Below are positions 42,920 through 52,111 of a stretch of DNA of 59,448 nt, one piece after another (position 1 is the first letter of the stretch; each line of letters opens with the position of its first letter). The translations under genes and the position numbers were made by a program. The notes under the pieces were generated by a model. It had not been told where the DNA came from. It saw nothing but the letters and a program-made list of their open reading frames with translations, and searched no databases. Source of the DNA: a bacterium (GTDB taxonomy: Bacteria > Electryoneota > RPQS01); contig JAHJDG010000148.1 in assembly GCA_018812265.1 (NCBI GenBank), positions 1 to 59,448 on the forward strand, read 5' to 3'.

Positions 42920-45072
42920 TTTTCCCCCGCGAGCAGGTTGGGTCGCGGTATTTTGCCCATTCGCTCGAGATAGGCGATGAGCGCGATCACTTCCTTGTCC
43001 TGCGTGCCTTCGTAGCCTTCGGCCTCGAGCTTCGCGGCGATGTCGGCGGCTTGCGTTTCGAGATCGGTCCGCGCATGAATAATGTCGTCATCGGAATAGG
43101 GCACGCCGAGCTTGCGCATTACGCTCATCTTCTTTTCGACATCCGGAGACTCGAGCTTGTTTGCGAGCAGCCACGGGTAGGGCGGCATGATCGAGCCCGG
43201 CGAAGTTGAACGCGGATTCTGGAAGTGCAGATAGTGCCACTGAGGCGGATACTTGGGACCGACCCGAGCAAGGTCGGGGCCGATCCGCCGCGATCCCCAT
43301 AAGAACGGATGATCGTACTCGAACTCGCCGGGTTTGGAGTAGTCCCCATAGCGCAACACTTCATCGCGCAAGGGGCGAATCATTTGCGAGTGGCAGTTGT
43401 TGCAGCCCTCGCGCAAGTAGAGATCGCGGCCTTCAAGTTCGAGCGGCGTGTAGGGCTGGGCGGCGGATGCATAAATCGGCACGTAACTCTTCGGCATCAG
43501 GAGCGGGCCGATCTCCACCACACCGCCGACTCCCACCGCCATCAGTGCGAGTATGCTGAAGGCCAGCGGTTGTCCGGTGAGGAGGTGATGCCAACGCGTG
43601 CGCGGCTCCGGGGCTTCGGGTTTGAGCACGGCCAGTGACGGCGCCTGCGCGGTCTCGTCGGCCGGAACTTTCGCTCCGGCACAGGTCTTGATGAGGTTGT
43701 ACACCATCAGCAGCAGACCGCCGAGATATAGAATTCCGCCCAAGAGCCGCGTATGATAGAAGGGCAAAATGCGCTGCGTGGTCTCGATGAAATTGGGATA
43801 GAACAGAAGTCCGTCGGCGTCGAAGGCGCGCCACATCAGACCCTGCATGATCCCCGCAATCCAGATGGGGATGATGTAGAGAAGTATGCCGATGGTGGCA
43901 ATCCAGAAATGCAGGTTGGCCAGATTGCGCGAGAAGAGTTCCCGTCTCCACAAGCGCGGCACCATGTAATACATGATGCCGAAAATCATGAAGCCCACCC
44001 AGCCGAGCGCCCCAACATGAACGTGAGCGATCGTATAGTCGGTGTAGTGGGTGAGCGAATTCACCGATTTGATGGACATCATCGGCCCCTCGAACGTGCT
44101 CATTCCGTAGAAGGTGACCGAGACGGCGAGGAACTTGAGAATCGGATCTTCGCGCAGTTTGTGCCACGCACCGCGCAGCGTGAGCAGGCCGTTCAACATC
44201 CCGCCCCATGACGGCGCGAGCAGAATCAGACTGAACACCATGCCGAGGGTCTGCGCCCAATCGGGAAGGGCCGTGTAGTGAAGATGGTGCGGTCCGGCCC
44301 AGATGTAAACGAAGATCAAAGCCCAAAAATGGATCACCGACAGGCGGTAGCTGAACACCGGCCGTTGCGCGGCTTTGGGCAGATAGTAGTACATCATGCC
44401 GAGGATGGGAGTGGTGAGCACGAATCCGACGGCGTTGTGGCCATACCACCATTGGGTCATCGCGTCCTGCACGCCCGCGAACACGGAATAACTCTTCAGC
44501 AGCGAAACCGGCAGCGCCAGCGAATTGACGACGTGCAACAGCGCGATGGTAACAATGGTGGCGATGTAGAACCACAGAGCAACGTAGAGGTGCCGCTCAC
44601 GGCGGCGGACGATGGTCATAAAGAAATTGACGCCGAAAATTACCCACACGCCGGTGATGAGCACGTCCAGCGGCCATTCCAGCTCGGCATATTCTTTGGA
44701 CGTGTTGTGACCGGAGAGGAGCGTGACGGCGGCCAGCACGATGATGATCTGCCAACCCCAGAAATGAATGCGCGACAAGACATCCGAGAACATCCGGGTC
44801 TTGAGCAGCCGTTGCGAGGAGTAATAGATCGCCGCGAAAATCGCATTCAACGTAAACGCGAAGATTACGGCGTTGGTATGCAGAGGACGCAGTCTTCCGA
44901 AAGTGATCCACGGAATGCCGCCGTTCAGCTGCCAGAAGGCCAGCTGCGCGGCCACCACCACGCCGACGAGCATGCCGACCACGCCCCAGAAGAAGGTGGC
45001 TTGCACGAAACGGCGGACGACGGCATCATCGTAGGCGAACGTTTCCAGTGAAGCGGCAGGATTGGAAGACAT
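42916..45072 (-). CDS. ccoNO: Fused cbb3-type cytochrome c oxidase subunits I and II (CcoN-CcoO)
   Basis: 718 residues in one frame. Residues 1-490 are CcoN, a twelve-helix haem-copper oxidase: [14 protein letters not shown] (haem His), [10 protein letters not shown] and [13 protein letters not shown] (copper ligands), [16 protein letters not shown] (haem His). Residues about 525-718 are CcoO: an anchor helix, then [20 protein letters not shown] (c-haem) and [10 protein letters not shown] (Met ligand). The fused form occurs in some FCB bacteria. It reduces oxygen to water with high affinity and pumps protons. Splice region [18 protein letters not shown] is a linker. Downstream CcoQ overlaps by 4 bases. 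Confidence 0.95.
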   Translation of the reverse strand: MSSNPAASLETFAYDDAVVRRFVQATFFWGVVGMLVGVVVAAQLAFWQLNGGIPWITFGRLRPLHTNAVIFAFTLNAIFAAIYYSSQRLLKTRMFSDVLSRIHFWGWQIIIVLAAVTLLSGHNTSKEYAELEWPLDVLITGVWVIFGVNFFMTIVRRRERHLYVALWFYIATIVTIALLHVVNSLALPVSLLKSYSVFAGVQDAMTQWWYGHNAVGFVLTTPILGMMYYYLPKAAQRPVFSYRLSVIHFWALIFVYIWAGPHHLHYTALPDWAQTLGMVFSLILLAPSWGGMLNGLLTLRGAWHKLREDPILKFLAVSVTFYGMSTFEGPMMSIKSVNSLTHYTDYTIAHVHVGALGWVGFMIFGIMYYMVPRLWRRELFSRNLANLHFWIATIGILLYIIPIWIAGIMQGLMWRAFDADGLLFYPNFIETTQRILPFYHTRLLGGILYLGGLLLMVYNLIKTCAGAKVPADETAQAPSLAVLKPEAPEPRTRWHHLLTGQPLAFSILALMAVGVGGVVEIGPLLMPKSYVPIYASAAQPYTPLELEGRDLYLREGCNNCHSQMIRPLRDEVLRYGDYSKPGEFEYDHPFLWGSRRIGPDLARVGPKYPPQWHYLHFQNPRSTSPGSIMPPYPWLLANKLESPDVEKKMSVMRKLGVPYSDDDIIHARTDLETQAADIAAKLEAEGYEGTQDKEVIALIAYLERMGKIPRPNLLAGEK

Positions 45073-45100
45073 TCTTAGCCTCTACACAAATAGGTTCGAT

Positions 45101-45304
45101 TCACGGCGTGGGTGCGGTGCCGTGAGTGGAATTGTTGTCGTTGGGATTTCTGCTATTGGATTGCGGAGTGTCCTCCAGCAGCATGCGGTGGGCCGGAGTA
45201 TCGAGATCGTCGAATTGTCCTCGCCGCACTGCCCAGAGATAGAGAGCCACGAACACAAAAACCAGAAATAGCGCAAGCGGAATCAGCAAGTAGATAATGT
45301 TCAT
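45101..45304 (-). CDS. ccoS: cbb3-type oxidase assembly protein CcoS
   Basis: 67 residues: one N-terminal helix (IIYLLIPLALFLVFVFVALYLW) followed by AVRRGQFDDLDTPAHRMLLE, the CcoS signature. It starts 4 bases after the CcoI stop and ends 28 bases before CcoNO. CcoS is needed for cofactor insertion into cbb3 oxidase. Confidence 0.92.
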   Translation of the reverse strand: MNIIYLLIPLALFLVFVFVALYLWAVRRGQFDDLDTPAHRMLLEDTPQSNSRNPNDNNSTHGTAPTP

Positions 45305-45308
45305 TGTT

Positions 45309-47756
45309 TCAGCCCCGCGACGCGATCAGCACGACGGTCAGAGACGACAGGGGCATGAGGATCGCCGCCACCAGCGGTCCGACCTGACCCGTTATGGCGA
45401 GTGTCGCGCCGACCAAATTGTACAGAAGAGCGATGACGAGATTCACACGGATCACTCGCATGGCACGGCGTGAGAGACGAAGAGTTTCGGCAATAGATAG
45501 CGGACCACGAGAGGATGAAAGGAACACGTCGGCCGCATCGCGCGCAACTTCCGCGGAACCGGAGGCGGAGATGCCGACGCCCGCGCGGCTCAACGCGGCC
45601 GCATCGTTGACTCCGTCGCCAATCATTGCCACTCGTTTTCCCTGCCCGATGAGTTCTTCGACTCGCGCCAGTTTGTCTTCGGGCCGGACGCGGCCGCGGA
45701 ACTCCGTGACGCCCAGTTCTTGGGCCACGGCCGCCACCGCCTGCGGATGATCGCCGGAAAGGAGTTCGATTTCCAGTCTCGTTCGACGAAGTTCTTCTAT
45801 GGCTGCCAGCGCACCGTCACGGATACGATCTCCAAGACCCAAGACGGCTAAGGCTTCTCGGTCTCGCGCAATCCAGACGAGCGTATTTCCGGCCTGCGCA
45901 TATTCCGCAGCGAATTTTAAGAGAGCATCGGGCATGTATGTAACGCGATCGGCGATGAATCCCTCGGTACCGACAAGATACTCACGAGCACTAACGCGCC
46001 CTTCGATCCCCGCTCCCGCAATAACGCGGCATTCCTCGATTTCCATATTGTCAGTGGCGATCTGTTCAAAGGCCGTCGCAATCGCATGGCCAGAGTATTT
46101 TTCAAGAGCGGCGACGGCGCGACGAATTGCGAAGGCGTCTTCATCGGCAATGCTCGCGGCGAACTTTTCGCGGACGATGGTGAGTCGCCCTTCGGTGAGC
46201 GTGCCGGTCTTGTCGAGAATCACGTGATTGACCGACGCCAATCGCTCGACACCATCCTGCCCGCGAATGAAAATTCCGCGACGCGCGGCGCGACCCATCG
46301 CCATGCCGAGAGCCATCGGCGTGGCCAGTCCGAGCGCGCAGGGACAGGCCACCACCATCAGCGCGGCGGCATTCCACAGCGCTCGCGTGGGATCAATGAA
46401 CAACCACACCACGATGGTCAGCGCGGCCAGCGACAGAACAGCTGCCACGAAATAACTGGCGATACGATCCATCACTCCGGTAATCGGAGCGCGACGGGCG
46501 GACGCCTGCCGCACCATCTCGGCGAGCCGCGAAAGCTCGGTGGCTTCGCCGGTGGCCGTGGCGATCATTTCGAGTGGAGCACGCTCGACGACCGAACCCG
46601 CGAACAGCGTTTCCCCACGTTTTCGCTCGACCGCTCCTGGCTCTCCCGTCAGATGAGCTTCGCTGATCCACGCGCGTTCGCCGTCGAGCGTGCCGTCTAC
46701 GGGAATCGTGTCGCCGGGCAAGACCTGCAGGCGGTCGCCGTGCTCGATTTCAGACAGGAGAACCTCGCACACACCTTCGCTTTCTATCCGTCTCACGCTG
46801 CGCGGCGTGATCGCGAGCAGACTTTCGCCGGCATCGGCGGCCCATCTTCCCGCGCGCTGCAAGACCAGCCGTCCGGCCAGCAGCAGGAAGATGAGCATGG
46901 AAACGGTATCGTAGTAAACCTCGCCGCGATTCTGCACGGTGGCCGCAAGACTGATGGCGAAGGCAACGAGAATTCCGAGCGAAATGGGAACGTCCATGTG
47001 CAGCACACCGCGACGGAAGCCGTTCCACGCTCCGCGATAGAACGGATAGGCCGAGTAGAGCACCGCCGGAAGAGCGAGAGCCAGGCTCACCCAGCGAAAC
47101 AGCGCGGAGAATTCTCGCTCGATGCCGGTCACGTCACCGGCATATTGCGAAACGGCGAGGAGCATGATGTTTCCCGCCGCGGCTCCGGCCACTCCGAGGC
47201 GCGTAAGAAGCGAGCGCGTTTCGCGGCGGCGCGCCGTGGCTTCACCCCGTTCCATAATGGGATGAGGCGTATAGCCAAGTCGGTCAAGCGCACGAGCCAG
47301 CGCGCTCAGTTTGATTTCAACCGGATTGAAAACGATTTCGACCACCGACTTGCCGAGATCCAAATGGGCGAAGCGCGCGCCTTCGATCTCGAGGAGTACC
47401 TTCTCGACCAGCCAACCGCAGGCGATGCAGTGAACCCCGTCGAGATAAAACCGCACCAGCCACCCGCCGGCGGTGCGCGGCTGGCCCAAGCGTTTCAGAT
47501 AGTCGGGATCGTCAAGATACTCGAACGACTTGCCCGTAACTTTGGCTGGAGCCGTGCTGCGTTCGCCGTATTCCTTGCGTAGACGGTAGTAGTCCTCCAG
47601 ATTGCACTCGTGCACAATCCGATAGACGGCTTCGCAGCCCGCGCAGCAGAACTGTCTCTCCGCTTCCGAGACGATTCGAGTGCGCGGCACGGGAAGCCCG
47701 CAGTGAGCACAGGCAATTTCCCTTAGGGTCTGATTGAGAGGGGCAATCGCTGCCAT
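45309..47756 (-). CDS. ccoI: Copper-translocating P-type ATPase CcoI (FixI)
   Basis: 815 residues from ATG 47756, 8 bases after the lipoate ligase-like stop; an earlier in-frame Met lies inside that gene. N-terminal CAHCGLPVP and FCCAGCEAVY form the metal-binding region typical of FixI, then GVHCIACGWLVEK is an HMA motif. Eight-helix P1B ATPase core: ISEAHLTGEPG (actuator), ACPCALG (metal site CPC), DKTGTLTEG (phosphorylated Asp), GDGVNDAAALS (hinge). It exports Cu(I) across the inner membrane for the oxidase copper site. Gene order CcoI-CcoS-CcoNO supports the assignment over a general copper exporter. Confidence 0.93.
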   Translation of the reverse strand: MAAIAPLNQTLREIACAHCGLPVPRTRIVSEAERQFCCAGCEAVYRIVHECNLEDYYRLRKEYGERSTAPAKVTGKSFEYLDDPDYLKRLGQPRTAGGWLVRFYLDGVHCIACGWLVEKVLLEIEGARFAHLDLGKSVVEIVFNPVEIKLSALARALDRLGYTPHPIMERGEATARRRETRSLLTRLGVAGAAAGNIMLLAVSQYAGDVTGIEREFSALFRWVSLALALPAVLYSAYPFYRGAWNGFRRGVLHMDVPISLGILVAFAISLAATVQNRGEVYYDTVSMLIFLLLAGRLVLQRAGRWAADAGESLLAITPRSVRRIESEGVCEVLLSEIEHGDRLQVLPGDTIPVDGTLDGERAWISEAHLTGEPGAVERKRGETLFAGSVVERAPLEMIATATGEATELSRLAEMVRQASARRAPITGVMDRIASYFVAAVLSLAALTIVVWLFIDPTRALWNAAALMVVACPCALGLATPMALGMAMGRAARRGIFIRGQDGVERLASVNHVILDKTGTLTEGRLTIVREKFAASIADEDAFAIRRAVAALEKYSGHAIATAFEQIATDNMEIEECRVIAGAGIEGRVSAREYLVGTEGFIADRVTYMPDALLKFAAEYAQAGNTLVWIARDREALAVLGLGDRIRDGALAAIEELRRTRLEIELLSGDHPQAVAAVAQELGVTEFRGRVRPEDKLARVEELIGQGKRVAMIGDGVNDAAALSRAGVGISASGSAEVARDAADVFLSSSRGPLSIAETLRLSRRAMRVIRVNLVIALLYNLVGATLAITGQVGPLVAAILMPLSSLTVVLIASRG

Positions 47757-47764
47757 GAGCTGTG

Positions 47765-48436
47765 TCAAGTATTCGGCGTGACAGGCTCTTGTCCGGTCAG
47801 AGAAGAAAACGTCCGCCAAAACTCCGTTTCGATGCCATTTTGGAACGCGCTCAAATCAATCCGAAAGCCTTCCGCAGCCAGTGAGGTTACGAAGTTCGCG
47901 TGCGTGCGGTCTGCGCGATAGTCCGGCGTGCGGGGCGGATGCTTCAGGTAGCGTTCCATCAGGTTCGCTTCGCCCGCCGCGTTGATGACGGCATGATAGA
48001 AAACCAGTCGGCGATTGCGATAGATGGCCGTTCCGGCGATCTTACGGCCATGGCGGGCAATATCGGACGTGCCGGCGTGCTCCAGATGGGTGACTCCCTG
48101 ATCGGAAAGCGCGCGGATGATGGTACGATTGAAAGCCCGAAAATACTCCGCCGACTTCTGCTGCCGCTTGTGTAACACAACAAATGACACGACAATCATT
48201 TCCGGTGAAAGCACGACCGCGCAGCCGCCCGTTCCCCGACGAATCACCGGCACGCCGTCCGCGAGAATGTGATTTGCGTGAAGCTCCGCCGCCGGATCGG
48301 AACCCTTACCCATCACCACCATTACGCACGGAGGTACGAATACCATCGTACCGCTCGCTTCCACCTCGCTCTCCAATAACACTGCATCTGGGAGATCGTA
48401 AGGCGCAAAAACAACGTCGTGAGACGACTCGAACAA
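47765..48436 (-). CDS. Lipoate-protein ligase A family protein
   Basis: 223 residues from a TTG three bases after the lipoamide dehydrogenase stop; family alignment begins at once (VVFAPYDLPDAVLLESE). VIRRGTGGCAVVLSPEM is the RRxTGGGxVxH-type substrate loop, and ARHGRKIAGTAIYRNRRLVF with YHA contains the invariant Lys. These enzymes attach lipoate (or an octanoyl group) to the lipoyl domain of E2 proteins. It lies directly after the E1-E2-E3 genes, so loading that E2 is the likely job. The His of the usual GGGxVxHxxG loop is replaced (CAVVLSP), which leaves its exact reaction (ligase, octanoyl- or amidotransferase) open. Confidence 0.82.
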   Translation of the reverse strand: MFESSHDVVFAPYDLPDAVLLESEVEASGTMVFVPPCVMVVMGKGSDPAAELHANHILADGVPVIRRGTGGCAVVLSPEMIVVSFVVLHKRQQKSAEYFRAFNRTIIRALSDQGVTHLEHAGTSDIARHGRKIAGTAIYRNRRLVFYHAVINAAGEANLMERYLKHPPRTPDYRADRTHANFVTSLAAEGFRIDLSAFQNGIETEFWRTFSSLTGQEPVTPNT

Positions 48437-48439
48437 GAT

Positions 48440-49789
48440 TCAGATGTGAAGTGGTTTGCCGGAGGCTTTGTATCCCGCCTCGAGAACGGTTTCGCTGACG
48501 GTCGGATGGGCATGCACCACGCGCGTCAGATCGTCGAGCGTTCCCTCGGTTCGCATGCACATGACGGCTTCGGCGATCAAGTCGGTTGCCCGCGCGGCCA
48601 CCACGTGAACACCGAGAACCTCGCCGTATTTCTGGTCGGCGAGGATCTTCACAAAGCCTTCGATGTTTCCTTCGACGATGGCCTTGCTGTTCACGTTCAT
48701 GGGGAAATCGCCGCGAACGTACTCGATGCCCTGTCGCTTGAGCTCTTCTTCCGTGTAGCCGACGGAACTGATCTCGGGATCCATGTAAATCGTAACTGGC
48801 ATCCGCAGAGTATCCACCGCTTCCTTGAGACCGGCGATGTGGTTGATCGCGCAAATTCCTTGAGCGGAAGCAGCGTGGGCAAAGATACTCCCCGTCACGT
48901 CACCGACGGCATACACGGAAGGCACGCTGGTTTGCATGAATTCGTTGACGGAGATAAAACCGTTGTCCACATCGAGCGGTACGTCGTTCATTTGCGGGAG
49001 AACCGCCGTTCGCCGTTCGCAGTTAACGACCAGATCGCATACGATCACCTCATCGCCGACCTTTACTCCTTCTCCGTCCACACCAGTGAATCGGCTGCCG
49101 GTGAGCACGCGAATGCCCTGTTTCTTGAATCGGTCGGCAATGTAACTCGCAAGCGATTCATCCAAACGGCTGACAAGTTTCTGTTCCTCGGTCACTATCG
49201 TTACGGTCTTTCCAATTGTATGCAACATGCTGGCCATCTCGCAGGCTACCGTATCTCCACCGGCCACGATGATGCTATCCGGAATCTCGTCACGCGCGAA
49301 AAAATCATCCACCTCGACGGCAAGGTTATCGGGAAGCGCGGCGAAATGAGTGCGATTCGGACGGGAACCGGTGGCGATGATGGTTTTCTTCGTTTCGTAG
49401 GTTTCCTCGCCGACAATCACACGAGTTCCTCCCGCGAGTCGAGCTTCGCCCGAGATCACGTCCACCTTGTTCTTTTTCATCAGGAACTCGACGCCCTTGA
49501 CCAGCTTGGTCACGATGCGATCCTTCTCGGCCACGGAGCGTTTCCAGTTGAAGCAGACGGAGTTCTTGTCAATTCCTTCCACGCCGAACGCGGCCGCATT
49601 GAGCGCGCGATCATAGACGCGAGCGCTCTCCATGAGCCGTCGCGCCGGGACGCAGCCCCAGTTCAGGCACATGCCGCCCATTCGATACTTCTCGACAAGA
49701 GTCGTCTTCAGTCCGAGTTGCGCGGCGCGAATCGCCGCCACGTATCCGCCGGGTCCGGCGCCGATAATGATTACATCACAGGATTTCAT
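48440..49789 (-). CDS. lpdA: Dihydrolipoyl dehydrogenase (E3)
   Basis: 449 residues from ATG 49789, with GAGGAG 5 bases upstream; the frame extends upstream but without the family fold. FAD-binding VIIIGAGPGGYVAAIRAAQLG, redox disulfide GGMCLNWGCVPAR (C-x4-C), NAD-binding IIVAGGDTVACEMASM, and C-terminal HAHPTVSE with the active-site His-Glu pair. CVPAR replaces the more usual CIPSK. It reoxidises the dihydrolipoyl arm of E2 to make NADH. Ten bases separate it from the E2 stop. Confidence 0.93.
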   Translation of the reverse strand: MKSCDVIIIGAGPGGYVAAIRAAQLGLKTTLVEKYRMGGMCLNWGCVPARRLMESARVYDRALNAAAFGVEGIDKNSVCFNWKRSVAEKDRIVTKLVKGVEFLMKKNKVDVISGEARLAGGTRVIVGEETYETKKTIIATGSRPNRTHFAALPDNLAVEVDDFFARDEIPDSIIVAGGDTVACEMASMLHTIGKTVTIVTEEQKLVSRLDESLASYIADRFKKQGIRVLTGSRFTGVDGEGVKVGDEVIVCDLVVNCERRTAVLPQMNDVPLDVDNGFISVNEFMQTSVPSVYAVGDVTGSIFAHAASAQGICAINHIAGLKEAVDTLRMPVTIYMDPEISSVGYTEEELKRQGIEYVRGDFPMNVNSKAIVEGNIEGFVKILADQKYGEVLGVHVVAARATDLIAEAVMCMRTEGTLDDLTRVVHAHPTVSETVLEAGYKASGKPLHI

Positions 49790-49799
49790 GGGGACTCCT

Positions 49800-51122
49800 C
49801 TACTCCAGCAGCATGTTTGCGGGATCGGACAGATAGACCATGAGATCGAGCAGGAATCGAGAAACGTCGCCACCGTCCACGATGCGATGATCGGCGCTGA
49901 GCGAGAGCGGCAGGACGTGTCCGGGAACGATCTGACCGTTTCTTACGACGGGCTTTTCCATGATGCGACCGACGCCGAGAATCGCTACTTCGGGATAGTT
50001 GATGATAGGCGCGCCGTAGGTTCCGGCCAGCGAACCATAATTGGTGATACTGAAGGTGCCGTCGCGAATCTCATTCAGAGTCAACTTGCGCTCGCGGGCG
50101 CGCGCGGCCAGATCACCGATGATCTGGGCAAGCTCTATGATGCTTCTCTGGTCGGCATCCTTGATGACCGGAACGATCAAGCCGTCTGATGTATCCACCG
50201 CGATGCCGATATTAAAGTAGTTGCGGTAGATGACGCGGTTGTTCTCCAGATCGAGCCGGCAGTTCAATTTGCGATGTTTCTTGAGTGATAGTGCCACTGC
50301 GCGGATGATGAACGGCAGATAAGACAAGTTCACTCCACGCTCTACCATAGCCGATTTTTGCTCGCGGCGCAGCTCGACCAATTTGGAAATCTCGACCTCT
50401 TCGTGAGCCGTCATGTGGGGAGCCGTGAACTTGGACTCGACCATCCGCGCGATAATCGTCTTGCGAAGTTGGGAAAGTCCTTCGTATTCCACTCGCTCAA
50501 CGGGTGACGTTGCGCGCGATGGAGGTGCAATCGGCGACATCTCGCTTTTTGCGGGAATCGTAGCTCTGCGCTGGGATTCCGCAGCAAGTCGAACGTCTTC
50601 CTTCATCACGCGGCCGCCGGGACCGGTGCCGCGAATCGTAGCGATGTCCACACCGAGGTCCTTGGCCATGCGGCGGGCAACCGGAGAAGCCAGCACCTTG
50701 CGACGCTCCCCGGAAACAACGGTGCGTCCCTCCTCTATTCCCTCTCCCGTAGCGGGAAGGAAAGCATCGTCGTGCGCGACCTCGATCTGACCGACGACGC
50801 CGAAACCGGTTTCCTCGACTCCTTCCACGTGGGGACGCGAAGGAGCGGGTTTGCCGCGAGCCAGTTCGATCTCGTCGCCCTTGCCCTCGACTTCCAGCTC
50901 GGCCAGCACGTTGCCGACGTTGATGACCTGTCCGACTTTGCCGAACAGGTTCTTCACGACGCCCGTGCGCGGCGACGGAATATCGGCCACGACCTTGTCA
51001 GTCTCCACTTTGACCAGCGGATCGCCCTCTTTGACTGTCTGGCTCTTGGAAACGTACCACTCAAGGATTTTACCCTCGTGGATGCCTTCGCCGATGTCGG
51101 GAAATTTGAATACGAAAACCAT
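49800..51122 (-). CDS. Dihydrolipoamide acyltransferase (E2) of a 2-oxo acid dehydrogenase complex
   Basis: 440 residues from ATG 51122, with GGAGAGACCCG upstream. One lipoyl domain: FPDIGEGIHEGKILEW and VKVETDKVVADIPSP (the Lys of TDK carries lipoate). A linker leads to the E3/E1-binding domain (ASPVARRMAKDLGVDIATIR, then GTGPGGRVMKEDV). The catalytic domain ends LSADHRIVDGGDVSRFLLDL with the active-site DHRxxDG. It moves the acyl group to CoA. A single lipoyl domain and the partner E1 sequences favour a branched-chain or mixed-substrate complex over a classical pyruvate one, but this is inference. Confidence 0.93.
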   Translation of the reverse strand: MVFVFKFPDIGEGIHEGKILEWYVSKSQTVKEGDPLVKVETDKVVADIPSPRTGVVKNLFGKVGQVINVGNVLAELEVEGKGDEIELARGKPAPSRPHVEGVEETGFGVVGQIEVAHDDAFLPATGEGIEEGRTVVSGERRKVLASPVARRMAKDLGVDIATIRGTGPGGRVMKEDVRLAAESQRRATIPAKSEMSPIAPPSRATSPVERVEYEGLSQLRKTIIARMVESKFTAPHMTAHEEVEISKLVELRREQKSAMVERGVNLSYLPFIIRAVALSLKKHRKLNCRLDLENNRVIYRNYFNIGIAVDTSDGLIVPVIKDADQRSIIELAQIIGDLAARARERKLTLNEIRDGTFSITNYGSLAGTYGAPIINYPEVAILGVGRIMEKPVVRNGQIVPGHVLPLSLSADHRIVDGGDVSRFLLDLMVYLSDPANMLLE

Positions 51123-51132
51123 CGGGTCTCTC

Positions 51133-52110
51133 CTATGCCTCGAAGGCCCGTTTGAGTTCATAGTAGACGCGCTCAGGCGGGAAGAAATACAAATCCTCGC
51201 TCTTGGGAAGCGGCGGAATCGTGTCGTTGCCGGTCAGTCTGCGCGGCGGCGATTCGAGATAATAGAACGCCTGTTCGTTCACGCGGGCGATGATCTCTGC
51301 CGCCACGCCGAAGCTGCGGGGAGATTCATGCACGACCATCAGCCGCCCGGTCTTCTTGACTGACTCGACAATCGTCGCGGTGTCCAGCGGATAGATCGTG
51401 CGAAGGTCAATGAGTTCAACGGAGATTCCATCCTTCTTTGCTTCGAGAATCGCCTGCTGGCAAACGCGAATCATCGCGCCGTAGGCAACCAGCGTAACGT
51501 TCGTTCCTTCCTGCAGCACGCGTGCCTTGCCGATGGGAATGCGATACAGTCCGTCGGGCACATCCTGTTTGACGGCGCGATAGATCCGTTTTGGCTCCAG
51601 AAACAGCACCGGATCGTTCTCTTCAATTGCACTGATGAGCAAGCCCTTCGCATCATAGGGCGTGGACGGCATCACCACCTTCAATCCCGGCACGTGACCG
51701 TACACCGCTTCGAGGCTGTCGCTGTGAAGCTCCAGCGCGCGCACCCCATCGCCGTTGGGGAATCGCACCACCACCGGCATCGGTCGCTCGCCGCGGGTGC
51801 GATAGCGGAAACGCGCCAAATGGGAAACAAGCTGATTGAAGGCGGGATGCATGAAGCCGTCGAATTGAATCTCGACCACCGGCCGGAGTCCAGCAATTGC
51901 CATTCCCACCGCCGCTCCCACGATGGAAGATTCGGCGAGGGGCGTATCGAACACGCGCTTCGCGCCGTACTTTTTCTGCAAACCCTCGGTCGCGCGGAAC
52001 ACGCCGCCTCCCACGCCCACGTCCTCGCCGAACACGATCACGTTCTCATCATCGGCAAGTTTCAGATCGAGCGCGGACTTGACCGCCTGCACGAGCGTCA
52101 TCACGGCCAC
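51133..52110 (-). CDS. 2-oxo acid dehydrogenase E1 component, beta subunit
   Basis: 325 residues. Transketolase-like fold: VFGEDVGVGGGVFRATEGLQ near residue 27, DTPLAESSIVGAAVGMAIAG, RPVVEIQFDGFMHPAFNQL and FLEPKRIYRAVKQDVPDGLY, typical of E1 beta of pyruvate and branched-chain complexes. It pairs with the alpha subunit (start one base after the alpha stop) to form the thiamine-diphosphate enzyme. Ten bases before the E2 start. Confidence 0.93.
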   Translation of the reverse strand: MAVMTLVQAVKSALDLKLADDENVIVFGEDVGVGGGVFRATEGLQKKYGAKRVFDTPLAESSIVGAAVGMAIAGLRPVVEIQFDGFMHPAFNQLVSHLARFRYRTRGERPMPVVVRFPNGDGVRALELHSDSLEAVYGHVPGLKVVMPSTPYDAKGLLISAIEENDPVLFLEPKRIYRAVKQDVPDGLYRIPIGKARVLQEGTNVTLVAYGAMIRVCQQAILEAKKDGISVELIDLRTIYPLDTATIVESVKKTGRLMVVHESPRSFGVAAEIIARVNEQAFYYLESPPRRLTGNDTIPPLPKSEDLYFFPPERVYYELKRAFEA

Positions 52111-52111
52111 G

